Assembly: GCA_020161455.1 (NCBI GenBank)
Contig: JAIUNZ010000006.1
Coordinates: forward strand, 1-64,000
Reading direction: 5' to 3'
Origin: Bacteroidota bacterium
GTDB taxonomy: Bacteria > Bacteroidota > Bacteroidia > Flavobacteriales > Flavobacteriaceae
Length of the DNA: 64,000 nt
Shown: positions 53,761 through 60,654 of the stretch, in pieces
Numbering within the stretch: position 1 is the first letter of the stretch
Layout: the number at the start of each line of letters is the position of its first letter
The notes under the pieces: generated by a model
The model's database searches: none
The model's input: only the letters and a program-made list of their open reading frames with translations
What the model was told of the DNA's origin: nothing
Program-made: the position numbers and the translations under genes

Positions 53761-54643
53761 ATTTTTTGGGTGTCTTAAAGGGTTTAATTTAGAAAAAATA
53801 ACTCCTGAGACGTTAGACAAACTCGTTGAAAGAAATATATTTTACTTTGAATTAACTGATAAAAAAGAAAACTTTTTTACAGATAAAGAACCTTTTATGG
53901 GACTTTGTGATTATTATCTAGCTGATAAAAAAGAATACTTTTTAAATGAAGATATTTACTCTGAAATGCTTAATTATAGATTAGCTTATTTAGATATGTG
54001 GTGGGAAGTTGAACCAGTATATTATGAGTTAGATGAAGCTATTGTTAATGAATTTTCAGAAGAAGAAAAAATAAATACAATAGATAAATTTTATAAAAAA
54101 TATCTAAGCATAATAAAAAACAAAAGGATATATAATCTCTATAAAAACAATTTTGAAAAAAATGGATATGAAAGTTTTTTTGAGTACTTCCTTGAACAAA
54201 TTGGAGAAAATGATAAGTGGGAATCATTAGAAAAATACTTAAATGGGATTAAAGATTATTTACCACTAAATTTTAAAGAGGAACTTAACAATTACTATTC
54301 ATTTAAAAAAATAAGCGACTACTGCGAAGAAAAAAAGAATGAAATACTTAATATCAAAAAATCTGATATGAAAGAGATAAAAGATGACAATCAGAAAAAA
54401 AACAGAGACATGTCATTTAGGCTTGCTTATCTTGAAAAATTAATGAAAATCTCAAATTGGGACGACTTAAACCCTACTCAAAAAGGAAATATACTTTCGC
54501 CTATGTTTGGAGATTATCCAACCAATATTAGAGACTATTATGCTCAAATGGAGAAAAATAATAGCCATAAATTTAAGGATGGTAGTAAATGGTTTGAGGA
54601 ACAAAAAGAGGCAGAAGAAATAATCAAAAAAATTTTAGGGTAA
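53747..54643 (+). CDS. Hypothetical protein of the integrative element
   Basis: A 298-residue, charged, Lys/Glu-rich protein. It starts inside the end of the integrase gene (14-bp overlap). Two parts can be seen: an acidic helical N-terminal region (CLKGFNLEKITPETLDKLVE) and a C-terminal segment (LNPTQKGNILSPMFGDYPTN, IRDYYAQMEKNN) that resembles short DNA-binding tails of other proteins beside Bacteroidota integrases, such as RteC-like factors. That resemblance is loose. It may assist recombination or regulate excision. The stop lies in an inverted repeat of the iteron core (54636-54660). Confidence 0.6.
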   Translation: MENYKFFGCLKGFNLEKITPETLDKLVERNIFYFELTDKKENFFTDKEPFMGLCDYYLADKKEYFLNEDIYSEMLNYRLAYLDMWWEVEPVYYELDEAIVNEFSEEEKINTIDKFYKKYLSIIKNKRIYNLYKNNFEKNGYESFFEYFLEQIGENDKWESLEKYLNGIKDYLPLNFKEELNNYYSFKKISDYCEEKKNEILNIKKSDMKEIKDDNQKKNRDMSFRLAYLEKLMKISNWDDLNPTQKGNILSPMFGDYPTNIRDYYAQMEKNNSHKFKDGSKWFEEQKEAEEIIKKILG

Positions 54644-54660
54644 CTATCAGGGTTACCCTA
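54636..54660. promoter_or_regulatory. Inverted repeat with the GGGTAAC iteron core
   Basis: TAGGGTAAC and GTTACCCTA with a 7-bp spacer. The same GGGTAAC word recurs in the candidate origin (59072-59088), so the replication protein may bind here too and regulate the downstream excisionase-like gene. A weak terminator is the alternative. Confidence 0.5.
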
Positions 54661-54694
54661 ATTGTTTAAAATCCTATCAAATCACTCAAGTTTG

Positions 54695-54721
54695 TGCTCT
54701 ATAATACTAAAAAATAGAGCA
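54695..54721. promoter_or_regulatory. Palindrome directly before the excisionase-like gene
   Basis: TGCTCTAT (54695-54702) and ATAGAGCA (54714-54721) flank 11 bp and end at the start codon. Possible autoregulatory operator or start-codon hairpin. Confidence 0.45.
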
Positions 54722-55018
54722 ATGATTAAATCAATTCTACAAATCGAAACTATAACCGAAGAAGAATTTACGAACAAAATTCTTTTAGGTGTAAAAAGTG
54801 TGCTGGAAAACTTTTCTGAAAATTATTCCCTAAATAGTTCAGACAAATTACTTACTCGAGAAGAAACTGCGGAATTATTGTCCGTCAGTATTACAACACT
54901 TTGGGATTGGACGAGAAAAGATATAATTCCAGCATATCGCATTGGAACTAATGTTCGATACAAAAAAAATGAAGTATTAGAAGCCTTGCAAAAAATAAAT
55001 AACTCTAAAAAACAATAA
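54722..55018 (+). CDS. Excisionase-family (HTH_17) DNA-binding protein
   Basis: A 98-residue protein with a MerR-like/excisionase helix-turn-helix near the C-terminus: LLTREETAELLSVSITTLWD, WTRKDIIPAYRIGTNVRYKK. Such proteins bend DNA to drive excision or act as AlpA-like activators. The ATG at 54722 is chosen over an upstream TTG (54662) because the upstream part overlaps two inverted repeats and encodes nothing family-like. It lies 2 bp before the membrane-protein gene. Confidence 0.8.
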   Translation: MIKSILQIETITEEEFTNKILLGVKSVLENFSENYSLNSSDKLLTREETAELLSVSITTLWDWTRKDIIPAYRIGTNVRYKKNEVLEALQKINNSKKQ

Positions 55019-55020
55019 AC

Positions 55021-55839
55021 ATGTATTCAGAAAAAATTATTCAATCAAGAAATGCAACATTTCAACTATCAAACGATTTCAAAGGTTTAAATGGTGGAAA
55101 ATGCGGGTGGATTTGTAGGCAATTAAATAAAATCAGAGATTTTGTTGTAGACATCCCAATAATTGGAACTTACTTAACTACAAGAATTGATGCAGCTTTA
55201 CAAGTCATTTCATATATAGATGATGTAGTATTAAAATTAGGTTCTGATTATGAGCCAACCTTGCAAGAAGAAATGATTTTAAACAATTGGCAATTAAATA
55301 AATTACAACCTTTTTATAGAGAATTGGCTCTTGATTTATCAGACGCATTTAAACAAAATAGTTTAACACAACAAACATCTATAGTAAACGAAGTTTTAAA
55401 CAAAATGTGTATCGTGAAAACCTATTTCATCAACAATGAAAAAGATGGTTTATCGATTAACGCTATTCAATTAAGAAGTAATTTAATTGAAAATATTTTC
55501 GAACCACTATATGAAATCATAGAAACTTCTTTTGCAAATCAAAATTTAACTTCAATATCAGTACTTGCAAAATTAGATAATTCAACTATTGGAGACTATT
55601 ACCCATTAATTAGTGGCAATAAATCATTATCTACAAGCTGTTTTAATTATAAATCAAATTCTACATCAAGTAATGCAGTTCCGATGATACTTAATGATTC
55701 TACATCTACTCCTCAAACTGTAATCAAAGAATCAAATGGTAATTTATTATGGATTGGACTTTTAGTTGCTGGTGTACTTGCAATCACAATTTTCAACGAT
55801 GATAATTCAACCAGCGAAAAGAAAAAAATTGATAAATAA
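55021..55839 (+). CDS. Hypothetical tail-anchored membrane protein of the element
   Basis: A 272-residue protein, mostly helical, with a cysteine pair early (GGKCGWICRQLNKIRDFVVD), a Ser/Asn/Thr-rich linker (FNYKSNSTSSNAVPM) and one C-terminal membrane helix (LLWIGLLVAGVLAITIF) followed by a short charged end. There is no signal peptide, so the bulk probably faces the cytoplasm and the C-terminus is the anchor. No known family recognised. In a small element, such a protein could sense or exclude phage, or act in membrane-linked control, but that is a guess. Confidence 0.6.
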   Translation: MYSEKIIQSRNATFQLSNDFKGLNGGKCGWICRQLNKIRDFVVDIPIIGTYLTTRIDAALQVISYIDDVVLKLGSDYEPTLQEEMILNNWQLNKLQPFYRELALDLSDAFKQNSLTQQTSIVNEVLNKMCIVKTYFINNEKDGLSINAIQLRSNLIENIFEPLYEIIETSFANQNLTSISVLAKLDNSTIGDYYPLISGNKSLSTSCFNYKSNSTSSNAVPMILNDSTSTPQTVIKESNGNLLWIGLLVAGVLAITIFNDDNSTSEKKKIDK

Positions 55840-55860
55840 AAAATCAGGTATAATATTTGA

Positions 55861-55868
55861 TATATTTG
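55861..55868 (+). promoter_or_regulatory. -7 promoter box (TATATTTG) for the leader RNA
   Basis: TATATTTG 22 bp after the stop of the membrane-protein gene; transcription would start just before or within the first stem of the folded leader. Confidence 0.6.
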
Positions 55869-55871
55869 TAA

Positions 55872-56057
55872 TGCGAAACATTTTTAATTTAATAACATTC
55901 ACAATGAGAAAAGTCTTCAAGATATATTTCTTTATAACTTCTCGGGATAACATATCGGTGCAAGTCCGTAAATATTGTGAATGCAAGTTCAAAGTGTTTC
56001 GCAGTGATTATCCCTTTTTTAAACTTTATTTTAATCTTAAAAAATTATGCGAAACAC
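55872..56057 (+). ncRNA. Structured leader or small RNA with alternative pairings
   Basis: Nested complementary arms: TGCGAAACA (55872-55880) with TGTTTCGCA (55995-56003), CATTCACAAT (55896-55905) with ATTGTGAATG (55974-55983), and GAGAA (55906-55910) with TTCTC (55939-55943). A further pairing, GGGATAA (55944-55950) with TTATCCC (56008-56014), crosses these as a pseudoknot and is followed by six T. The 3' arm can instead pair with TGCGAAACAC at 56048-56057, which includes the G of the next start codon. Two mutually exclusive folds, one closing the start site, suggest a regulatory leader. A GGTGCAAGTCC loop lies inside. No known class recognised. Confidence 0.5.
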
Positions 56058-56562
56058 GACAAAAAGTGGAAATACGCAAGGCGTAATTTCTGCACAGGAA
56101 AAATTCTCTAACAAAATCACAAAAGCAAATCGTAAAATTACTTCAACATTTGATTATGAATTTTTAGATAATCAAATGGAAGATTTAGTTTATGCTTGGA
56201 TTTCAAGCGATTTAATCAATGGTTTGGATTCAAATTTTAAATCTAATACTCTAAGCTTTTTAAAAGATTACAAATCTTTGATTAAAACAATTGAAATTGA
56301 AGAAAAAAACACTCAATTTGATTATCTACAGTTATACAAAAACTTTTTTGATAGCTGGAGTTTAAAAAGCATAAAAGATATTTTAGAACATCTACGAGAT
56401 GCTTTTATCATTTCTGAAACTGCAAATGATGTAGGCGTTAGATCAAGAGTGTTTTTTGTATTGGAAATTAGTACAGATTACTTGCGCAGAATAAATAAAA
56501 TTCAAAAGAAAAGCATAGAGTTTGCAAGTCAAGAAACAAAACTTGCAAAACCAAAAAGTTAG
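56047..56562 (+). CDS. Hypothetical protein downstream of the leader RNA
   Basis: A 171-residue, soluble, mainly helical protein (FDYEFLDNQMEDLVYAWISS, LKSIKDILEHLRDAFIISET, ending in a Lys-rich tail). No domain recognised. Its start codon lies in TGCGAAACAC, the sequence that can pair with the 3' arm of the leader RNA. A strong terminator (56581-56613) ends the unit. Judging by size and place before the primase it may be an auxiliary replication or regulatory factor, which is inference. Confidence 0.6.
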   Translation: MRNTTKSGNTQGVISAQEKFSNKITKANRKITSTFDYEFLDNQMEDLVYAWISSDLINGLDSNFKSNTLSFLKDYKSLIKTIEIEEKNTQFDYLQLYKNFFDSWSLKSIKDILEHLRDAFIISETANDVGVRSRVFFVLEISTDYLRRINKIQKKSIEFASQETKLAKPKS

Positions 56563-56580
56563 AAAAAAACAATAACAAAA

Positions 56581-56613
56581 AAAACCATTACATCCTACCG
56601 TAATGGTTTTTTA
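56581..56613 (+). terminator. Terminator between the hypothetical gene and the primase
   Basis: AAAACCATTAC and GTAATGGTTTT with an 8-nt loop and a T-tract. The primase gene starts 14 bp later, so little or no room is left for a separate promoter; partial read-through may set its level. Confidence 0.75.
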
Positions 56614-56626
56614 AAAATATATAGTC

Positions 56627-58855
56627 ATGCATTCAAATTCAAGCATCAAAGATATAATTTTATCTCAAACAACACAAGAAGCAATTTATACTAAGTTTCT
56701 TGGAATTAATGATTTCCCAAAGAAAAATATTTCAAGTCCTTTTTCAGGCGATAAAAACCCCTCGTTTAATTTATACAAAGAAAACTCTATTGTAAAGTTT
56801 AAATGTCATAGTTCTACCAAACAAGGCGATGTTTGGCAGTTTGTCGCTGACCTAGAAAAATTAGACTGCAAAACACAATTTATTGACATTGCAAAAATAA
56901 TTGCAAGTAAAATGAATATTGACTTGCAAAATGATTCTACTAACTACAACAATCAACAACAAAAAACAGAAAACCCAGCAAAATCAAGTAATACAAAAGA
57001 AAAACCAACCTTGCAAGATTCTAAAATTGATAATGCAAGTAAAAAGAAAGCTTCTGTTTTATCTGTCGAAACAAGAGAATTTACAGAATTAGATTTAAAA
57101 TACTGGAATAACTTAGGAGTTGATAAAGCTACTTTAGAAAAGTATAAGGTTCGTTCAAATCGTAGTTATAGATGGGATGATAAAAAACCTACTTATACTA
57201 AAAATGAAAGTGTATCTTTTTCAATAGAATTAAATGGGAAATTTAAACTTTACATCCCGAGCCAACCCGAAATAAATATAAAAAAGAATGTTTTACCAGC
57301 ATTCAAATCAGGAATTTTTGGATTAGAACAAATTGGAACAGAAAAAAAAGAAAACTTAATAATCTGTGCTGGAGAAAAAGATACAATTGTGGCAAGCTCG
57401 AGAGGTTTTAATGCAGTTACTTTCGGAAGTGAATCACTTATCCCAAAAAAAGAACAAATAGACATCTTGCAAAACCAATGTACAAACTTATTTGTTTGTT
57501 ATGATAATGATGATACTGGAGAAAAAGGGATGAACGCACTAATTAATAGATTTCCTGGCATCCTTGCAATCCGACTTCCTAATAATGCAAGTATAAAAGG
57601 TTATGATATTGCAGATTATTTTAAGGAACACACCGCCGATGATTTTCAAAAATTAATTGATTTAGCAGTAAAAAATAAAAGTTTAGTTGAACCAACCGAA
57701 ATAAACGAAAACACCGATTTAACTATATTTCATAAAGCTGAAAATTATCTATCAAAACACTACGATTTAAGATTTGATATTATTGCTAATGAATTTGAAA
57801 TGTGTGAAAAAGGTACAAATAATTGGTGTGAATTAAACGAAAGTGTTCTTTATATAGAAATGCAAAAAAAGCACTTGAAAATATCACAAGGAAATTTAAA
57901 TGCCATTCTAACAAGTGATTTTGTTCCAAAATTCAATCCATTAAAAGAATATTTTGAAAATTTACCAAAGTGGGACGAAAAAACTGATTATATAAAAATG
58001 CTCTTAGACTATATTGAACTTGACCCTGATGAAGACAGACAACAATTTGTTTATCAATTTAAAAAATGGTGTGTAAGGTCAGTCAAATGTTCAACAATCG
58101 ATGGTTACTACAACAAACAAGCTTTCGTATTATCTGACAATGGAAAAGGTCAAAACATTGGAAAAACCACTTTCATTCGATTTCTAATTCCTATTATTTT
58201 ATATAAATATTATTGTGAAAACTTACCTGAAGATAAAGACGCTCTAAAAAGATTGGCGCAAAATTTCATTATTAATCTTGATGAACTTGCAACACTATCA
58301 AGAACCGACATAAATAAATTAAAATCTATGTTTAGTTCTGATAAAATAAAAATTAGACTCCCTTACGGCAAAAAAGACATAGTTATATCGAGAGTTGCAA
58401 ATTTTATAGGTTCTTCAAACCTAAGTACATTTTTAGTTGATGAAACTGGCTCAGTTAGATGGCTTTGCTTTGTAGTGAAAAAAATTAATTTCAACTATAC
58501 TACTGAATTTAATATTGATAATCTTTGGTCGCAAGCTTATGCATTATCTAAAGATAAAAATTTTAAAGAAGTAATGACAGTAGAAGACATTCAACAAAAT
58601 GAATTACGAAATGATAAATTTCAAATATTATCTCCAGAGAGAGAATTAATACCTAAATTTTTTGAAGTTCCAACTAACCTTGAAAACGCCGAATTTTTAA
58701 CCGCTACTGCAATTCTAAATTATATTAACCTATGGACAACTGGAATGAGACTAACATCGGGAGGTATTGGTAAAGCTTTACCTAAATGTGGTTTTGAAAG
58801 AAAAAAACACAAAGATATTTACGGCTACTGGGTTGTGAAGAAACCCATAAATTAA
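56627..58855 (+). CDS. Primase-helicase (TOPRIM plus P-loop, VapE/DUF5906-like)
   Basis: A 742-residue replication protein. Residues 1-110 resemble a primase zinc-binding module (SSPFSGDKNPSFNLYKEN, FKCHSSTKQGDVWQF) with most cysteines missing. A low-complexity linker follows, then a TOPRIM domain (ENLIICAGEKDTIVASSRGF, LFVCYDNDDTGEKGMNAL). The C-terminal part is a helicase-like P-loop domain with Walker A (SDNGKGQNIGKTTF) and Walker B (FIINLDELATLS). Such fusions replicate phages, plasmids and satellites. Followed by an iteron-rich gap, its likely origin. This is the strongest sign that the element replicates by itself or with a helper. Confidence 0.85.
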   Translation: MHSNSSIKDIILSQTTQEAIYTKFLGINDFPKKNISSPFSGDKNPSFNLYKENSIVKFKCHSSTKQGDVWQFVADLEKLDCKTQFIDIAKIIASKMNIDLQNDSTNYNNQQQKTENPAKSSNTKEKPTLQDSKIDNASKKKASVLSVETREFTELDLKYWNNLGVDKATLEKYKVRSNRSYRWDDKKPTYTKNESVSFSIELNGKFKLYIPSQPEINIKKNVLPAFKSGIFGLEQIGTEKKENLIICAGEKDTIVASSRGFNAVTFGSESLIPKKEQIDILQNQCTNLFVCYDNDDTGEKGMNALINRFPGILAIRLPNNASIKGYDIADYFKEHTADDFQKLIDLAVKNKSLVEPTEINENTDLTIFHKAENYLSKHYDLRFDIIANEFEMCEKGTNNWCELNESVLYIEMQKKHLKISQGNLNAILTSDFVPKFNPLKEYFENLPKWDEKTDYIKMLLDYIELDPDEDRQQFVYQFKKWCVRSVKCSTIDGYYNKQAFVLSDNGKGQNIGKTTFIRFLIPIILYKYYCENLPEDKDALKRLAQNFIINLDELATLSRTDINKLKSMFSSDKIKIRLPYGKKDIVISRVANFIGSSNLSTFLVDETGSVRWLCFVVKKINFNYTTEFNIDNLWSQAYALSKDKNFKEVMTVEDIQQNELRNDKFQILSPERELIPKFFEVPTNLENAEFLTATAILNYINLWTTGMRLTSGGIGKALPKCGFERKKHKDIYGYWVVKKPIN

Positions 58856-58872
58856 AAAAAATAGTAAAAAGT

Positions 58873-59088
58873 AGTTACCTAAGTTACCTTTAAATAATTT
58901 ATTCCTTTATTTTCAATACTTTGCTATGGGTAGCTTTTATTTTTTTCTGCTTACCTTAACATACCTTAACCTACCTTTTTATATCGGGTAGCTTAGGTAA
59001 GTATAGATAGGTAGGTTTAAGAACAACAAAAAGTTTGCTATAGCTTGATTTTATTGGCTTTGGATAAAATAGGGTAACTTGGGTAACT
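58873..59088. other. Candidate replication origin: iteron field
   Basis: Two pairs of 9-bp-spaced iterons face each other: AGTTACCT twice at 58873-58889, GGGTAACT twice at 59072-59088 (nearly reverse complements). Between them lie GGGTAGCTT at 58928 and 58986, TACCTTAAC at 58952 and 58962 followed by TACCTTTTT (10-bp period), and inverted AGGTA/AGGTAGG words near 58995-59016. The field directly follows the primase-helicase gene, as in satellite and plasmid origins. Confidence 0.6.
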
Positions 59089-59142
59089 GAAAGTCAAAAA
59101 AAAAACTAAAACTTAATATTTTTCAAATAATTAATTGTTATC

Positions 59143-59221
59143 TTTTTATATAAAATATTTTAAAAAATAAACCTAAATACTACTTACTTATGCATTTCAC
59201 CGATGTTTTTATATAAAATAT
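59143..59221. repeat. AT-rich segment with a 16-bp direct repeat
   Basis: TTTTTATATAAAATAT occurs at 59143-59158 and 59206-59221. The segment is almost free of G and C and lies next to the iterons, a natural place for DNA unwinding. No gene seen in 58856-59383. Confidence 0.65.
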
Positions 59222-59253
59222 CGTTAATTTGTTTATTTTTCTAAACATTTTTA

Positions 59254-59261
59254 TAAATTTG
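59254..59261 (+). promoter_or_regulatory. Promoter of the three-hairpin small RNA
   Basis: TAAATTTG matches TAnnTTTG, with a TTTG (59228-59231) 22 bp upstream as the -33 element. Confidence 0.55.
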
Positions 59262-59267
59262 TATCAC

Positions 59268-59358
59268 TATCCAAAGTCAGTAGGCTGACAAACATTTTAA
59301 AATCCGATGCTGGAAGGCCAGTAATATAAAAGCCATCTCATATGAGATGGCTTTGTAA
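59268..59358 (+). ncRNA. Putative small RNA with three hairpins
   Basis: Three consecutive perfect hairpins follow the promoter: GTCAG-TAGG-CTGAC (59276-59289), CTGG-AAGG-CCAG (59310-59321), and a 13-bp palindrome with arms AAAGCCATCTCAT / ATGAGATGGCTTT (59329-59354). The first two loops share AGG. The last hairpin may terminate the RNA, but its T-tail is short, so the RNA may instead be the leader of the NYN gene that starts at 59384. No known family recognised. Confidence 0.5.
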
Positions 59359-59383
59359 TTAAATTAATATACTTTAAATAATT

Positions 59384-59989
59384 ATGAGCAAAGTAAATAA
59401 AATTGCAATATTGATAGATGGTGGTTTTTTTATTCAAAGATTTAAATTTTTAAATAAAAGAAAAAATCCAACAAGAAATGATTTAGAAAATCTAATAAAA
59501 GATGTGATAGATAAAGTAAAAGCAAAATCAGGAAATTCATCGATTGATATTTTGTACAGAACATATTATTATGATTGTTTACCATTTGACAAACAAATAA
59601 AAGATATAAATAAGAAAACTATTGATTTTAAAAAAACACCTATCTACCAACAGCAGATTGAATTCATAGAAAGTTTGAAAAGTATTGACCAATTTGCTTT
59701 AAGATTGGGTGTTTTGTCATTTGCTGGTTGGAAACTAAACGTCTACAAACCTGAAAATCCACCATCTCCTGACTTTAAACAGAAAGGAGTAGACATAAAA
59801 ATAGGTCTTGATATGGCGTGGATGGCGGGTAAAAATGTTGTTGGTAAAATTGTTTTAGTGGCTGGTGATTCAGATTTTATTTCCCCTATAAAGTTCGTGA
59901 GACGTGAAGGTATTCTAGTTTATGTATATCCTATGGAAAATAATTTAAATCCTAGTTTGATAGAACATTGTGACTTTGTTTTAAGTTAA
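59384..59989 (+). CDS. NYN-domain (PIN-like) nuclease, LabA/DUF88 type
   Basis: A 201-residue protein with a NYN/PIN-like fold: AILIDGGFFIQRF (Asp12), VDIKIGLDMAWMA (Asp residues) and LVAGDSDFISPIKFVR (Asp cluster), the three acidic groups that bind metal for RNA cleavage. Related proteins are RNases of RNA processing and of toxin or defence systems. It lies between a small RNA and a large structured RNA, so an RNA partner or substrate encoded in the element is a natural hypothesis. No antitoxin-like gene is adjacent. Confidence 0.85.
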   Translation: MSKVNKIAILIDGGFFIQRFKFLNKRKNPTRNDLENLIKDVIDKVKAKSGNSSIDILYRTYYYDCLPFDKQIKDINKKTIDFKKTPIYQQQIEFIESLKSIDQFALRLGVLSFAGWKLNVYKPENPPSPDFKQKGVDIKIGLDMAWMAGKNVVGKIVLVAGDSDFISPIKFVRREGILVYVYPMENNLNPSLIEHCDFVLS

Positions 59990-60055
59990 ATAAATAATAA
60001 TATTTATATTGATTTGTAACAGAACAAACAAAAATGCTTAATTTTAGTGAATAAT

Positions 60056-60540
60056 TAAAAAAAAACGACACTATCCTGAATTGTGTCGTTAAAGGCGCTA
60101 ACCTTTTAGTTTAGTACTCTACAGAACTGGCACCCAAAAAGCAAAAACTTTCTTGTTTTTGGGAAATATCCGCTTGCCTCGTTTCAGGATAGACTTGCAG
60201 AATACCAATTTGTATAATACGCCGTTTTCAAACTTAGTAGTCATCTCTTGACGTTTTACAGGGCGTTATTTGCATAATTGCTAACTCTAAAAGTTGCCCA
60301 ACTTCTAGAGACACCATCGGATTTTCCGATAATTAAAACCCCCAGTCAGGAACTGGGGGTTTGTACTCTCACTGAAGAATCGATTACGATTTTTTTCGTC
60401 TAAACTTTTCCCTACTTAAATTATCTTGGTGTAAAATTTTAAAATACAGCCTGAAACTCTGTATTACCATTCTTCAGCATCTCATCAATAAAGATGTCTA
60501 AGTTTGAAGTGCTAAATTAACAAAAAACTTTTTATAAAAA
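60056..60540 (-). ncRNA. Large ornate structured RNA, about 480 nt
   Basis: The 660-bp gap holds no gene but a dense series of helices. Arms by position: 60443-60449/60459-60465 (7 bp), 60372-60380/60469-60477 (9 bp, long range), 60336-60346/60352-60362 (11 bp), 60316-60321/60325-60330 (6 bp), 60285-60295/60300-60310 (10 bp, one mismatch), 60206-60223/60262-60280 (CAATT, AAT, ACGCC pairings) enclosing GTCA/TGAC, 60133-60144/60153-60163 (11 bp), 60108-60128, and 60091-60106. The last hairpin 60064-60090 is a terminator on the minus strand with a nine-T tract. Its loop CTATCCTGAA (60071-60080) is fully complementary to TTCAGGATAG (60183-60192), a pseudoknot. No match to tmRNA, RNase P or SRP RNA features was seen. 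Confidence 0.7.
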
Positions 60541-60541
60541 A

Positions 60542-60549
60542 CAAAATTA
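60542..60549 (-). promoter_or_regulatory. Possible promoter of the large RNA (TAATTTTG)
   Basis: TAATTTTG on the minus strand fits TAnnTTTG and lies just upstream of the first helices; no clear -33 element. Confidence 0.4.
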
Positions 60550-60579
60550 GAGATAATTTGTATAATATTTTAAAAAAAA

Positions 60580-60600
60580 TTCGGCAAAAATTCGGCAAAA
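60580..60600 (+). promoter_or_regulatory. Right arm-type recombinase sites
   Basis: TTCGGCAAAA at 60580-60589 and 60591-60600, same orientation and 11-bp period as the left pair at 52393-52413. Confidence 0.65.
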
Positions 60601-60603
60601 ATA

Positions 60604-60642
60604 AAATAAAAAAACCCTTAAAATACTGATTTTAAGGGTTTT
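60604..60642 (-). terminator. Replacement terminator for tRNA-Leu carried by the element
   Basis: A perfect 14-bp stem (60611-60624 with 60629-60642, loop ACTG), A-rich on the plus-strand side so that a T-tract follows on the minus strand. It lies 14 bp 3' of tRNA-Leu. Confidence 0.75.
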
Positions 60643-60654
60643 GTGTTATTAAAA

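Noticed and set aside
55939..55975. Cobalamin riboswitch
   Set aside because: GGGATAA followed by GGTGCAAGTCC recalls the B12-box region, but the other conserved boxes are missing and no B12-related gene follows.
55766..56086. 106-codon open frame between the membrane protein and the next gene
   Set aside because: It runs through the folded leader RNA, overlaps two better genes in other frames and has no recognisable protein features.
60056..60540. tmRNA, RNase P RNA or SRP RNA
   Set aside because: No tRNA-like ends with a tag ORF, no RNase P core motif and no SRP Alu or S-domain motif were found; these genes would also not be expected on a mobile element.
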